A DNA stretch of 64,000 nt from Janthinobacterium lividum PAMC 25724 (GTDB lineage: Bacteria; Pseudomonadota; Gammaproteobacteria; Burkholderiales; Burkholderiaceae_D). Below are positions 16,001 to 24,756 of this stretch, one piece after another. Each line of letters starts with the position of its first letter. Positions within the stretch are counted from its first letter, which is position 1. The position numbers and the translations under genes are program-made. The stretch lies in the NCBI GenBank assembly GCA_000242815.2, contig AHHB01000039.1, positions 1 through 64,000 on the forward strand, given 5' to 3'. The notes beneath the pieces are model-generated. The model made no database searches, was not told the origin of the DNA, and was given only the letters and a program-made list of their open reading frames with translations.

Positions 16001-17297
16001 GGTAACTGTAGCGTTTCACGCGGGCCAGGCCAGCATCGACGACATAGCGGATGCCGGGCACGGTCAGCGAGGTTTCCGCCACGTTGGTGGCCAGCACGAT
16101 GCGGCGCGCATTGCTGGTTTTAAACACGCGCTCCTGCTCTTCGGCCGACAAGCGGGCGAACAGGGGCAAAATTTCCACGTGCGGCGGATGGTGCTTGCGC
16201 AGCGCTTCGGCGCAGTCGCGAATTTCGCGCTCGCCCGGCAAAAACACCAGCACGTCGCCCGAGCCGATGCGGCACAGCTCTTCCACGCCATCGACGACGG
16301 CATCCATCAAGTCGCGCTTTTCGCGTGCGGCGGCGGTACGTTGCCCCGGCTTGTCCGCGCTGTTGCTACCCGCGCCCGACCCCGGCATGGCTACCTGCTC
16401 GCGCTCCACGGGACGATAGCGCACTTCGACCTGGTACAAGCGGCCCGACACTTCGATCACCGGCGCGGGCTTTTCCGGCGTGCCGAAATGGCGCGAGAAA
16501 CGCTCCGCATCGATGGTGGCCGAAGTGATGATGATTTTCAGATCGGGCCGGCGCGGCAGCAGCTGCTTCAGATAGCCGAGCAGGAAATCGATGTTCAGGC
16601 TGCGTTCATGCGCTTCATCGATGATGATGGTGTCGTAATTTTTCAACAACGGGTCAGTCTGCGTCTCGGCCAGCAAAATACCGTCCGTCATCAGCTTGAC
16701 GGAGGCGCCACGGCTCAGGGTATCGGTAAAGCGCACTTTGAAACCCACGGTTTCGCCCAGCGGCGTACCGAGCTCCTGCGCGATACGCTTGGCCGTCGAC
16801 GAGGCGGCGATACGCCGCGGCTGCGTGTGGCCGATCATGCCCTTCTGGCCACGCCCCAGTTCCAGGCAAATCTTCGGCAACTGGGTCGTCTTGCCGGAAC
16901 CGGTTTCGCCCGAGACGATGATGACCTGGTTTTCCATCAGGGCCTTGGCGATTTCGGCGCGCCGTCCCGAGACGGGCAAGTCTTCAGGGTACGTGATCAA
17001 AGGCAGCGGGTTGCGAAAAGCCTTTTCCGCCTCGCGCACGGCACGCGCTGCATCACGGCTTTCCTGCCCCTCGCGCGGCGGGCGCGCGCGAGGCTTGTCC
17101 TCTCCCGCGCGCGGCTGCTGTTGCTGCTGCGATGGTTGTTTCTGCTGTTGCGCGCGCGGCTGCTGCTGCCTTTGCTGGCTCACGGGCGGGCGCGGGCGGA
17201 CCTGCGCGGGCGTGACGACAGGCGTGGAAACATCTGCGCTGACGGGCACATTTGCAACGGTGGAAGGAGGGGAAGACTTATTGCTGGCTGAAGACAT
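13095..17297 (-). CDS. hrpA: ATP-dependent RNA helicase HrpA
   Basis: A 1400-residue DEAH-box helicase of the HrpA family, close to the usual ~1300 residues plus an added N-terminal Gln/Pro/Arg-rich low-complexity region (~85 residues). Visible motifs are Walker A GETGSGKTT, DEAH in IIIDEAHERSL, SATIDAERF and motif VI QRAGRCGR, followed by the HA2, OB-fold and long HrpA-specific C-terminal domains. A further Ala/Gly-rich insertion lies near residue 1090. HrpA unwinds RNA and in E. coli acts on mRNA and stalled ribosomes. It is divergent from argA with only 56 bases between the two starts. Confidence 0.95.
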   Translation of the reverse strand: MSSASNKSSPPSTVANVPVSADVSTPVVTPAQVRPRPPVSQQRQQQPRAQQQKQPSQQQQQPRAGEDKPRARPPREGQESRDAARAVREAEKAFRNPLPLITYPEDLPVSGRRAEIAKALMENQVIIVSGETGSGKTTQLPKICLELGRGQKGMIGHTQPRRIAASSTAKRIAQELGTPLGETVGFKVRFTDTLSRGASVKLMTDGILLAETQTDPLLKNYDTIIIDEAHERSLNIDFLLGYLKQLLPRRPDLKIIITSATIDAERFSRHFGTPEKPAPVIEVSGRLYQVEVRYRPVEREQVAMPGSGAGSNSADKPGQRTAAAREKRDLMDAVVDGVEELCRIGSGDVLVFLPGEREIRDCAEALRKHHPPHVEILPLFARLSAEEQERVFKTSNARRIVLATNVAETSLTVPGIRYVVDAGLARVKRYSYRNKVEQLQVEPIAQSAANQRAGRCGRVADGVCIRLYEEQDYLLRPKFTEPEILRSSLAAVILRMKSLHLTDVETFPFIEPPLARAVADGYQLLQELGAVDDVNKLTPLGNKLAKLPLDPRVGRMILAALDNACLTEVLIVASALSVQDPRDRPMEHQQAADEAHKKFADEKSEFLSYLKIWRWFEAAIEHKKTNRQLQDNCRTNFLSQMRLREWRDVHSQLLTIVKEQGWRLNEAPATYDNLHMALLTGLLGNIGFKGEDEPGAGYLGARGIKFHIWPGSSLLKKPGKWIMAAELVDTTRLYARGVAQIQPEWLEKVGEHLLKKSWGEPRWEKRSAQVTASERATLYGLVVYSQRRINYGNFNLPEARDIFIRDALVGGDFDTRAPFFAHNHKLIKDIENLEHKSRRLDVLVDDELIAAFYDKLLPADVCNGAGFEKWHKEATREHPKLLYLNREELMRHEAAGVTTDLFPKTMSVTGLEMGLTYHFEPGSVRDGVTLSVPLYALNQLPRERCEWLVPGMLKEKVHLLLKSLPQKLRRHCVPLPDYAAKFCERVHAAGVFGRGDLIDAIILDIRTQITINVLTTDFKPETLPAHHFMNFKVIDEHGRQLDMGRNLATLQAEFGGQARQSFQKLAEVSGVSGTGTPAARVAGAQVASRLQAQGATGAAGKGASAPAAPASNNASVSQHMGLTAWTFGQLPELLEIVQGKLTLIGFPALVDKGTHCDLEVFDDPSVAARTHKIGLRRLFALQMKEQIKYVEKSIPGLQQMGMQFMALGSQEELREQIINKALDIACLQDPLPLDAAAFAKRQAEGKSRLVLLVNEIARLLSQVLTEFHGLPKRLQNIPAAAATDIASQLQGLVHKRFLTENEYTQLAHFPRYLKAINVRLEKLRADPARDTKLTAEWQSAATPYLRQAKDRQAGKNTDPKLVEFRWMLEELRVSLFAQELRTPMPVSAKRLQKVWESMQR

Positions 17298-17340
17298 TGT
17301 TTTTTACAGGTATTTTAAGCGCGCACATCGCGCAGCGAAT

Positions 17341-17356
17341 TATAATGCGCTTAATG
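17341..17356 (+). promoter_or_regulatory. -10 box immediately before the argA start
   Basis: A consensus TATAAT (17341-17346) ends seven bases before the argA ATG at 17354, and no Shine-Dalgarno sequence is visible. If used, transcription would begin at or next to the start codon, giving a leaderless mRNA. No good -35 hexamer is seen at the normal spacing, so this is tentative. Confidence 0.4.
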
Positions 17357-18664
17357 GAAAACCCTACCCAATTCGTCCAATGGCTGCGCTCGGTCGCGCC
17401 CTACATCCACGCCTTTCGCGGCAAGACCTTCGTGGTCGCCTTCCCCGGTGAACTCGTCAGCGCCGGGGCGCTGCAGGTGCTGGCCCATGATTTGTCCCTG
17501 CTCCATGCGCTCGACATCAATGTCACCGTGGTCTACGGCTCGCGGCCGCAGGTGGCTGAACAACTGGCCTTGCGTAACGTCGAAGGCCGCTTCCACAACG
17601 GCGTGCGCATCACCGACATCGCGGCGCTGGAATGCGCGAAAGAGGCGGCCGGTGAGCTGCGTCTCGATATCGAGGCAGCATTTAGCCAGGGCTTGCCGAA
17701 CACGCCCATGTCGCATGCCGCCATCCGCATCATTTCCGGCAATTTCATTACGGCGCGCCCGCTGGGCGTGATCGATGGCGTGGACCTGGAACTGACGGGC
17801 ATCACGCGCAAGGTCGACGCCGAAACCATCCATTCCATCCTCGGCTCCGACGGCCTGGTGCTGCTGTCGCCACTTGGTTTCTCGCCAACCGGCGAAGCGT
17901 TCAATCTGACCATGGAAGACGTCGCGTGCAGCGCTGCCATCGCCCTGCACGCGGACAAACTGATTTTCATTACCGAAACGCCGATGATGGAAGACGCCAC
18001 GGGCGTGGAAATCCGCGAACTGTCGTCGCACCAGGCCGAAGCCGTGCTGATGGCCGGTTTCTTGCCAGACGCCACGGCGTTTTACCTGAAACATTGCGTC
18101 AAGGCATGCCACAACGGTGTCGAGCGCTCGCACATCGTGCCCTTCTCGATGGACGGTTCGGCCCTGCTGGAATTGTTTACCCATGATGGCGTCGGCACCA
18201 TGATCAGCCATGAAAACCTGGAAAGCCTGCGCCTGGCCACCATCGAAGACGTGGGCGGGATTATTAAACTGATCGAACCACTGGAAGCGGACGGCACTCT
18301 CGTCAAGCGGGGCCGCGAGCTGATCGAGCGCGAAATCGATTATTTCTCCGTCATCGAGCATGATGGCGTGATCTTCGGCTGCGCCGCCCTGTACCCATTC
18401 CCGGCGCAAAAGATGGCAGAAATGGCATGTTTGACCGTCAACCCGGAAGTACAAGCCCAGGGCGATGGCGAGCGCATCCTGAAACACATGGAAAACCGCG
18501 CCCGTGCAGCCGGCCTGAACAAGCTGTTCGTGCTGACCACGCGCACCTCGCACTGGTTCAAGAAGCGCGGCTTCGTCACGGCCACGGTCGACGATTTGCC
18601 GAAGGACCGCCAGCATATGTATAACTGGCAACGCAAGTCGCAGGTGTTAATGAAAACCCTGTAA
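17354..18664 (+). CDS. argA: amino-acid N-acetyltransferase (N-acetylglutamate synthase)
   Basis: A 436-residue protein for the first step of arginine synthesis, acetyl-CoA + glutamate to N-acetylglutamate. The N-terminal ~280 residues form an amino-acid-kinase domain (TFVVAFPGELVSAGAL; VVYGSRPQVAEQLALR) that normally binds the feedback inhibitor arginine, and the C-terminal ~145 residues a GNAT domain (EMACLTVNPEVQAQGDGERILKHMENRA). This is the classical bifunctional-looking ArgA architecture. I chose the ATG at 17354 (MENPTQFVQWLR); ATG at 17345 is an alternative. Its terminator downstream has been split by a small mobile element. Confidence 0.93.
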   Translation: MENPTQFVQWLRSVAPYIHAFRGKTFVVAFPGELVSAGALQVLAHDLSLLHALDINVTVVYGSRPQVAEQLALRNVEGRFHNGVRITDIAALECAKEAAGELRLDIEAAFSQGLPNTPMSHAAIRIISGNFITARPLGVIDGVDLELTGITRKVDAETIHSILGSDGLVLLSPLGFSPTGEAFNLTMEDVACSAAIALHADKLIFITETPMMEDATGVEIRELSSHQAEAVLMAGFLPDATAFYLKHCVKACHNGVERSHIVPFSMDGSALLELFTHDGVGTMISHENLESLRLATIEDVGGIIKLIEPLEADGTLVKRGRELIEREIDYFSVIEHDGVIFGCAALYPFPAQKMAEMACLTVNPEVQAQGDGERILKHMENRARAAGLNKLFVLTTRTSHWFKKRGFVTATVDDLPKDRQHMYNWQRKSQVLMKTL

Positions 18665-18670
18665 CACTGA

Positions 18671-18904
18671 AAAAGCCCGCTTCCTGCGTAATGCCGTTCA
18701 GTTAGTGTGTTGGTGACGCTATTTTTAGCCCAAGAACCAGGACAGGGGTCGGACCCGGCGGGGGAATGTGCTTCAATGGAGCACATTCCGATCACGGAGT
18801 GACCGACCCCAGCTCTTTGCCTCTGGGGTTAGCGAATTTACTGGCGCTCATCAATCACGCCAAAAGCCTTAACTGAACGGCATTACCGCTTCCTGCGGGC
18901 TTTT
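18671..18904. terminator. argA/kdsA bidirectional terminator, interrupted by a MITE
   Basis: Removing the 199-bp element and one copy of its 10-bp duplication restores AAAAGCCCGC-TTCCT-GCGGGCTTTT, a typical bidirectional intrinsic terminator between the convergent argA and kdsA genes. In the present sequence the two arms are about 210 bases apart. Confidence 0.8.
18678..18896. mobile_element. 199-bp MITE-like element, copy 1, with 10-bp target duplication
   Basis: The element spans 18688-18886. Its ends are perfect 17-bp inverted repeats, GTAATGCCGTTCAGTTA at 18688-18704 and the inverse at 18870-18886. It is flanked by a perfect 10-bp direct repeat CGCTTCCTGC (18678-18687 and 18887-18896). 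It contains no gene. Inside it are a 10-bp hairpin (GGAATGTGCT/AGCACATTCC, 18762-18789) and the REP-like arms GGGGTCGG/CCGACCCC (18745, 18803). Copy 2 is at 38763-38961, same length, with about ten substitutions. The ends recall IS4-family ends from memory; this needs a database check. Confidence 0.9.
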
Positions 18905-18918
18905 CTACTTTGCTATCG

Positions 18919-19785
<867 letters not shown>

Positions 19786-19984
19786 TTACTACTACTTACT
19801 TGGACGAGGCACAGCCAGCGGCTGGCGCGATAGGGCATCTTACTAGCTGGGGCGGCGCAGATCAAATTTGATCCGGCGCAAGGATGCGGCAAACGGCAAC
19901 AAAGCTGGCCGCGATGACCCCGCGAGGGCTGGCGCAAAGTGCCTTATAATCACGCTTTATCTCTACACTGATTCAGGAGCACAG

Positions 19985-20257
19985 ATGGCCCGCACGATCC
20001 ACTGCAGCAAACTCAACAAGGAAGCCGAAGGACTCGATTTCCCACCGTACCCGGGCGAACTGGGCAAAAAGATTTACGAATCGGTATCGAAAGAAGCATG
20101 GGCTGCCTGGCTCAAGCATCAGACCATGCTGGTCAATGAAAATCGCTTGAACCTGGCCGACGCGCGCGCCCGCAAATACCTGGCCACGCAAATGGAAAAG
20201 CATTTCTTCGGCGATGGCGCCGATGCGGCCATGGGCTACGTTCCACCAACGGAATAA
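19985..20257 (+). CDS. yggX: oxidative damage protection protein / Fe-S trafficking protein YggX
   Basis: A 90-residue protein matching YggX over its length: [27 protein letters not shown] with the conserved Cys at position 7, then [27 protein letters not shown] and a C-terminal MEKHFFGDG. YggX protects iron-sulfur clusters from superoxide and participates in iron traffic. I chose the ATG at 19985 behind CAGGAGCACAG; the upstream extension is not conserved-looking. It stands alone, divergent from kdsA, and is followed by a palindromic repeat that begins right after its stop codon. Confidence 0.93.
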   Translation: MARTIHCSKLNKEAEGLDFPPYPGELGKKIYESVSKEAWAAWLKHQTMLVNENRLNLADARARKYLATQMEKHFFGDGADAAMGYVPPTE

Positions 20258-20377
20258 AACACCTAAGCAAACCTACTGCGCGTCATGATTTGCGGCCTCC
20301 GATGCTCACTTTGCTAAAGCACAGCTCCGCTTCTCAGCCACAACTCACTACCGCTCGCTACGGTTTTCTTAGGTGTT
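20258..20377. repeat. ~120-bp palindromic intergenic repeat, copy 1
   Basis: The element begins with AACACCTAAG (20258-20267) and ends with its inverse CTTAGGTGTT (20368-20377). The interior (CTACTGCGCGTCA, TTTGCGGCCT, GATGCTCAC, AGCCACAA, CCGCTCGCTACG) matches, in inverse orientation, the element at 24757-24874. The tip is CTTTGCTAAAG, self-complementary but different from that of the other copy. The rest of the 330-base gap (20378-20587) shows no gene or clear signal. Confidence 0.8.
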
Positions 20378-20587
20378 GAAGTTTTTCGACATTCCCGCCC
20401 GTGGCCGATGCGCCACGGGTAGCTTCCGCTGCCGCCTTCCCGCTTTTCCACTTTCCCGCCTTCATATTTCACGCCGCCTGACGCCGTTTCACGGCAAGCC
20501 GCGCCCGTTTCGTCGCACGCCGCTCGCCATCGGCGCCGTTGGCGGGCACAGTAGAGCCATCGACAACCTCACACCAAGGCGGACACC

Positions 20588-21085
20588 ATGTTGCAGCAAA
20601 TCTTCAGCCACACTCCCCTCTACGTCTGGGCCATCCTGGGCTTTCTCGTATACCGCGGCGTGCTGGCCAGCCGCGCACGCGAAGTGAGCTTGCGCAAGCT
20701 GTGCATCATTCCCCTGGTCATGCTGGCCCTTTCCCTGAGCGGCGTGCACGGCAGCTTCGGCCTGGCCGGCAGCGCGCCATTCGTCTGGGCCACCGGCACC
20801 CTGGCCGGTGCGGCGCTGGCCTGGACACTGCTCGATACGCACAAGATCGTCGCCATTCCCGAGCGCAGCAGCGTGCAGCGTCCCGGCAGCTGGCTGCCAT
20901 TGATCTTGATGATGAGCATCTTCTGCATGAAGTATGCGGTCGCAGTGACCCTTGCCGTCGCCCCGTCGACTGCCCATGCAAGCGCCTTCATCGTGCCGGT
21001 CTGCCTCGCTTACGGCGTCTTCAGCGGACTTTTCCTGGGAGGCTTGCTGCGCACCGTGAGCGTGTACCGGGCGGTACAAACGTAA
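20588..21085 (+). CDS. predicted four- to five-helix membrane protein
   Basis: A 165-residue hydrophobic protein with about five membrane segments (LYVWAILGFLVYRGVLA, KLCIIPLVMLALSLSG, PFVWATGTLAGAALAWTLL, WLPLILMMSIFCMKYAVAVTL, IVPVCLAYGVFSGLFLGGLL). The N-terminal VYRGVLASRAREVSLRKL pattern is typical of a small conserved proteobacterial membrane family of unknown function. No catalytic or transport motif is visible. It is convergent with rpiA, with a REP-like palindrome in the short gap. Confidence 0.75.
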   Translation: MLQQIFSHTPLYVWAILGFLVYRGVLASRAREVSLRKLCIIPLVMLALSLSGVHGSFGLAGSAPFVWATGTLAGAALAWTLLDTHKIVAIPERSSVQRPGSWLPLILMMSIFCMKYAVAVTLAVAPSTAHASAFIVPVCLAYGVFSGLFLGGLLRTVSVYRAVQT

Positions 21086-21087
21086 GG

Positions 21088-21157
21088 CTGGGGTCAGACC
21101 CGGCGCGGGAGTGCGCCCCAGTGGGGCGCACTCCGATCACGCAGTGACTGACCCCGG
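21088..21157. repeat. REP-like palindrome between the membrane protein gene and rpiA
   Basis: GGGGTCAGACCC starts at 21090 and the matching CTGACCCC ends near 21155. Inside is a perfect hairpin GGAGTGCGCCCC-AGT-GGGGCGCACTCC, then GATCACGCAGTGAC. The layout (outer GGGGTC/GACCCC arms, inner hairpin, GATCACnnAGTGAC) is the same as in the core of the 199-bp elements, though the inner stem differs in sequence. Confidence 0.85.
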
Positions 21158-21171
21158 ATTTCTGCTGCGTA

Positions 21172-21849
21172 TCAGTAAGCCAACGTCCGCACGCCTTCCG
21201 GCATGCCCAGCAGGCAAACGTTGGCGCCGCGCACGGCGAACAGGCCGACGGCGATGACGCCGACGATTTGATTGATCTGCTGTTCCAGCGCCAGCGGATC
21301 GGCAATCTGCAAGCCCAGCACGTCGATGATTTCGCCACCGTTGTCGGTAATGAACGCTTCGTTGCTGCCGGCCTTCAGGCGCAAACGGGGCGTGCCGCCC
21401 AGCGCGGCCAGCTGGCGCGATACGGCGGCGCGGGCCATCGGCACCACTTCCACCGGCAGCGGGAAGGCGCCCAGGGTATCGACCAGCTTGGAGCCATCGG
21501 CGATGCAGACGAACTGTTTCGCCACGGAAGCGACAATCTTTTCACGCGTCAATGCTGCGCCGCCGCCCTTGATCATGGCGCCGCTGGCCGTGATTTCATC
21601 GGCACCGTCGATGTAGACGGCAATCGACTCGACATCGTTCAAGCTGAACACGGCGATGCCATGGCCGGCCAGGCGCGCGGCCGTCGCTTCGGACGATGCC
21701 ACCGTACCCTTGATGGTGTCCTTGATCTTGGCCAATTCATCGATAAAAAAGTTGGCAGTAGAACCGGTGCCGACACCGATGATTTCACCCTCGACCACGT
21801 ACTTAATGGCGGCACGGGCTACGGCTTGCTTCAATTCGTCTTGGGTCAT
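21172..21849 (-). CDS. rpiA: ribose-5-phosphate isomerase A
   Basis: A 225-residue RpiA that interconverts ribose 5-phosphate and ribulose 5-phosphate in the pentose phosphate pathway. The phosphate-binding [16 protein letters not shown], the [16 protein letters not shown] segment, the active-site DGADEI and the [15 protein letters not shown] loop with its catalytic acid and lysine are all present, and the length is normal. It stands alone on the minus strand, separate from the zwf-tal block at 32-36 kb. Confidence 0.95.
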   Translation of the reverse strand: MTQDELKQAVARAAIKYVVEGEIIGVGTGSTANFFIDELAKIKDTIKGTVASSEATAARLAGHGIAVFSLNDVESIAVYIDGADEITASGAMIKGGGAALTREKIVASVAKQFVCIADGSKLVDTLGAFPLPVEVVPMARAAVSRQLAALGGTPRLRLKAGSNEAFITDNGGEIIDVLGLQIADPLALEQQINQIVGVIAVGLFAVRGANVCLLGMPEGVRTLAY

Positions 21850-22054
21850 GACATTCAGGCTAAAGTGGGGAATGGCGCTATTTTAACGGATTGCCAGCCC
21901 GGCTTACCCGCCATGCAGCGCCAGCATTGGCTTTGATACAACAGGTAAGCGGAAAAACCTTACTAAAATGCATTTCCACATCCGATTACTCTATCAAGAT
22001 TTAAAATATGCGAAAATGTAACAACAGACCACTACGACGTTTGAGGAACAGGAA

Positions 22055-22423
22055 ATGAATCATAACAAACAGGTACTTGTCGTCGATGACAGCCGTGTTT
22101 CACGTTTGATGTCGCATCAATTCATTCTCAGCAAACATGCCGACTGGCAAGTGATTGAGGCGGCGACAGGTGAAGAAGCGCTGGAAAAAATGAAGACTAT
22201 CGCCCCTGTTATGATACTACTCGATGTCAACATGCCCGGCATGGGCGGCGTGGCGGCGGCAGAACAATTGCGCGCGCTATACCCGCAAACGCACATCATT
22301 CTCGTCACGGCAAATGTGCAAAATGCCATCCGCAACCGCGCCAGCGAAATGGACGTGGGATTCATGGAAAAGCCCATCACGGAAACGCGCATCCATCAGC
22401 TGATCGAATCACTGGGACTGTGA
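22055..22423 (+). CDS. single-domain response regulator (CheY-like)
   Basis: A 122-residue stand-alone receiver. The phosphorylation pocket is complete: DDSRVSR near the N terminus, the acceptor Asp in ILLDVNMPGMGG, the Thr in LVTAN and the Lys in FMEKPITE. With no output domain it must act by protein contact. It is the first of three tightly packed genes, followed by a CheC-like phosphatase (start codon overlapping or 2 bases away) and a PAS-GGDEF cyclase, which suggests that phosphorylated receiver, its phosphatase and a c-di-GMP output form one circuit. No kinase lies next to it. The 205-base gap upstream holds no recognised site. Confidence 0.88.
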   Translation: MNHNKQVLVVDDSRVSRLMSHQFILSKHADWQVIEAATGEEALEKMKTIAPVMILLDVNMPGMGGVAAAEQLRALYPQTHIILVTANVQNAIRNRASEMDVGFMEKPITETRIHQLIESLGL

Positions 22424-22425
22424 GC

Positions 22426-23052
22426 ATGATCAATCTCTCCGAACTGGAAAATGATGCGCTGGTAGAGATATTCAACATCGGGGTAGGCCATGCGGCCGCC
22501 GCGATGAGCGAGATCGTCAATGAAGAAGTCACCATGTCGGTGCCGTCGATCAGCTTCATGAACCGCGACGATGCGGCCGCCCTGCTCGGCAGCAAAAAGG
22601 ATGACGAACGCATCTGCGGCATCAGCCAGCATTACGATGGCGCCTTCACCACCGAAGCCATCCTGATGTTCCCGGAAGACAAGAGCCTGGAAATCGTCCG
22701 TCTGATGGTGGGCGACGCCATGCCGCTGCAGGAATTGACGGAGATGGAACAGGAGGCGATGAGTGAAATCGGCAACATCATCCTCAACGCCTGCGTGGGC
22801 ACCCTGGCCAATCTGTTCGACAGCGAACTGCATGGCTCGCTGCCCGTATACCACCTGGGCACCAGCGCGGAAATCCTGTCCTCATTCGGCGGCCAGGAAG
22901 AAGAAGCCGTCGTGCTGATGCTGCACATCGACTTCGTGCTGTCCCGGCACCAGATCCACGGCTATGTCGCCTTCGTGCTCGACCTATCGGCCTTGCACGA
23001 CCTGAAGCAGCAAGTGAGCCACTATTTGGCCAAGGTCCTGGGACAGGCGTGA
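22426..23052 (+). CDS. CheC-like phosphatase of the CheC/CheX/FliY family
   Basis: A 208-residue CheC-type protein. Both copies of the family's active-site helix are visible: EIFNIGVGHAAAAMSEI near the N terminus and EIGNIILNACVGTLANL in the middle, each with the paired Glu and Asn used to dephosphorylate CheY-P. Two intact sites resemble CheC rather than CheX. I use the ATG at 22426; a GTG at 22420 overlapping the preceding stop (GTGA) is an alternative. Position directly after the receiver gene strongly suggests that receiver as substrate. Confidence 0.85.
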   Translation: MINLSELENDALVEIFNIGVGHAAAAMSEIVNEEVTMSVPSISFMNRDDAAALLGSKKDDERICGISQHYDGAFTTEAILMFPEDKSLEIVRLMVGDAMPLQELTEMEQEAMSEIGNIILNACVGTLANLFDSELHGSLPVYHLGTSAEILSSFGGQEEEAVVLMLHIDFVLSRHQIHGYVAFVLDLSALHDLKQQVSHYLAKVLGQA

Positions 23053-24029
23053 CGATCATGCCGGATGCCTTGCACCGACTCGCTCTGCTCGAGAACATAC
23101 TCGGTGCCGTGAACCTGGGCGCCATCGTGCTCGATGAGCAGCAGCGCATCGTGCTGTGGAACCAATGGATGGCGCACCACTCGGCGTGTCAGGCCGACGC
23201 CATGCTGGGCCAGAACTTCTTCGCCGTCTATCCGGAATTGCGACACAAGCGCATCGACTCGGCCATCACCCAGGCCCTGCGCGGCAATTTCCAGTCGCTG
23301 TTGTCGCAAACCTTGCACAAGGCGCCATTTGCCCTGTACACGCATGGCGCGACCGATGGCGCGCTGGAAGGCCAAGAACGCATGCAGCAGGCCATCGCCG
23401 TGACACCGATCAATTTGCCTGCTTTACCGCGCCACTGCCTGATCCAGATCAATGATGTCACCAGCGCCGTGGGCCGTGAAAAGTTGCTGCGTGAACAAAC
23501 CATCGTCTTGCGGTCGCAAACTTTTTCCGACGGCTTGACGGGCATCGCCAACCGCCGCCACTTCGATGTGGCGATCGAGAAAGAAATGCGGCGCGCCATG
23601 CGCACGGGCAGTCCCCTGTCGCTGCTGATGATCGACATTGACTGTTTCAAGGATTACAACGACCATTACGGCCACCAGCAAGGCGACGACTGCCTGATAC
23701 GCGTAGCAGCCGAACTGGCCGCCATGCTGCAGCGCCCCACCGACCTGCTGGCGCGCTATGGCGGCGAGGAATTTTCCGCCATCCTGCCCGACACCGACGC
23801 CGTGCAGGCACTGCGCATGGGCGAGATGATGCGCGCACGGGCAGCCGAGCTGTGCATTCCGCATGCCAGGGCGTGCACTCAAGACAAGCACGTCACGGTC
23901 AGCATCGGCATCGCCACGCAACATCCGCAGCAGCAACTGGCTGTCGCCACCCTGATCGGCGCCGCCGACCGTGCCCTGTACCTGGCCAAGGGCGCCGGGC
24001 GCAACAGGGTCATGGTGCAGTCGCTGTAG
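23049..24029 (+). CDS. PAS-GGDEF diguanylate cyclase
   Basis: A 326-residue protein with an N-terminal PAS-like domain (GAIVLDEQQRIVLWNQWM...GQNFFAVYPEL) and a C-terminal GGDEF domain. The active site is GGEEF, preceded at the standard five-residue distance by the product-inhibition site RPTD, so it should be an active, feedback-inhibited c-di-GMP synthase. The GTG at 23049 overlaps the stop of the CheC-like gene (GTGA), implying coupled translation; ATG 23058 is the alternative. There are no membrane segments. Confidence 0.9.
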   Translation: MTIMPDALHRLALLENILGAVNLGAIVLDEQQRIVLWNQWMAHHSACQADAMLGQNFFAVYPELRHKRIDSAITQALRGNFQSLLSQTLHKAPFALYTHGATDGALEGQERMQQAIAVTPINLPALPRHCLIQINDVTSAVGREKLLREQTIVLRSQTFSDGLTGIANRRHFDVAIEKEMRRAMRTGSPLSLLMIDIDCFKDYNDHYGHQQGDDCLIRVAAELAAMLQRPTDLLARYGGEEFSAILPDTDAVQALRMGEMMRARAAELCIPHARACTQDKHVTVSIGIATQHPQQQLAVATLIGAADRALYLAKGAGRNRVMVQSL

Positions 24030-24176
24030 GAAAGCCAGGCCGGCGACGCCATTCCAGCACACAACTTTACGGCGGCGGCGTAGACAGCTGTATCCTTGCA
24101 GCAAAAAATCAAGGATTGATCTGCGCCCCCCTCAAGTACGCTCGACAATGCGCACAGGAAAAGCCATAGAATGACA

Positions 24177-24728
24177 TTAGCGCGGCAGCAAGCGGCGGTC
24201 GGCGGGGTTGCGCAGGAAACCGTGCAGTATCTGCTGCAGTTGCGGCAACTTCGCCACGTAGGCGGCAATGCCCAGCTGGCGCGCGCCGAAATAGTGGGCG
24301 ATGATATCGCCCTGCTGCTCCATGTTGAAGTCGGACAGGACGCCGCCGGCTTGCGCGTCGTAGCGGTAGGCCCGCTGCCCGATGTAGCCGCCGCACAGCG
24401 CCAGCAGTGCGCCATGCAGCAGCACGCTATAGCCGAGCTGGTACTGCCACACATGCACCATTTCATGGATGAAGAACAACTTGCCGCCAGTGCCTTCGCG
24501 CGAAAAATCGTCGCGGTACTGGGCCGGCATGAAATGCAGGCTGCCGCGCGGCGTCATCGCCGTATTCTGGTCCTGCAGGCCAAACGGAAGAAAAGAGCCG
24601 CGCACCACGCGCACGCGCGCGTAGTCGATGGCGTCCTGAAAGACGCTGCGGGCCATGGCGATTTCGCCAATGGTGAGGGGGCGGCGCAAGACTCGCATAA
24701 TGAGTATGGAATAAAGCGCGGTAGGCAT
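24177..24728 (-). CDS. putative zinc metallopeptidase-fold protein (HEMVH)
   Basis: A 183-residue protein with an HExxH zinc motif in FFIHEMVHVWQYQLG (His near 88 and 92). The surrounding HFMPAQYRDDF and the downstream hydrophobic SVLLHGALLALCGGYIGQRAYRYD fit a family of small zincins seen near Rhs/Vgr-type loci, but no such genes are present here. The third zinc ligand is not certain; ASP/GLU in NMEQQGDIIAHYF is a candidate region. Starts at 24728 or 24698 (MRVLRRP) are both possible. Function is unknown. Confidence 0.65.
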   Translation of the reverse strand: MPTALYSILIMRVLRRPLTIGEIAMARSVFQDAIDYARVRVVRGSFLPFGLQDQNTAMTPRGSLHFMPAQYRDDFSREGTGGKLFFIHEMVHVWQYQLGYSVLLHGALLALCGGYIGQRAYRYDAQAGGVLSDFNMEQQGDIIAHYFGARQLGIAAYVAKLPQLQQILHGFLRNPADRRLLPR

Positions 24729-24756
24729 AAAAGCCTGCCGAATACTATAACTGCAA

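Noticed and set aside
15348..17291. Long open frame of 647 codons on the plus strand
   Set aside because: Antisense to hrpA, whose helicase motifs are complete on the minus strand.
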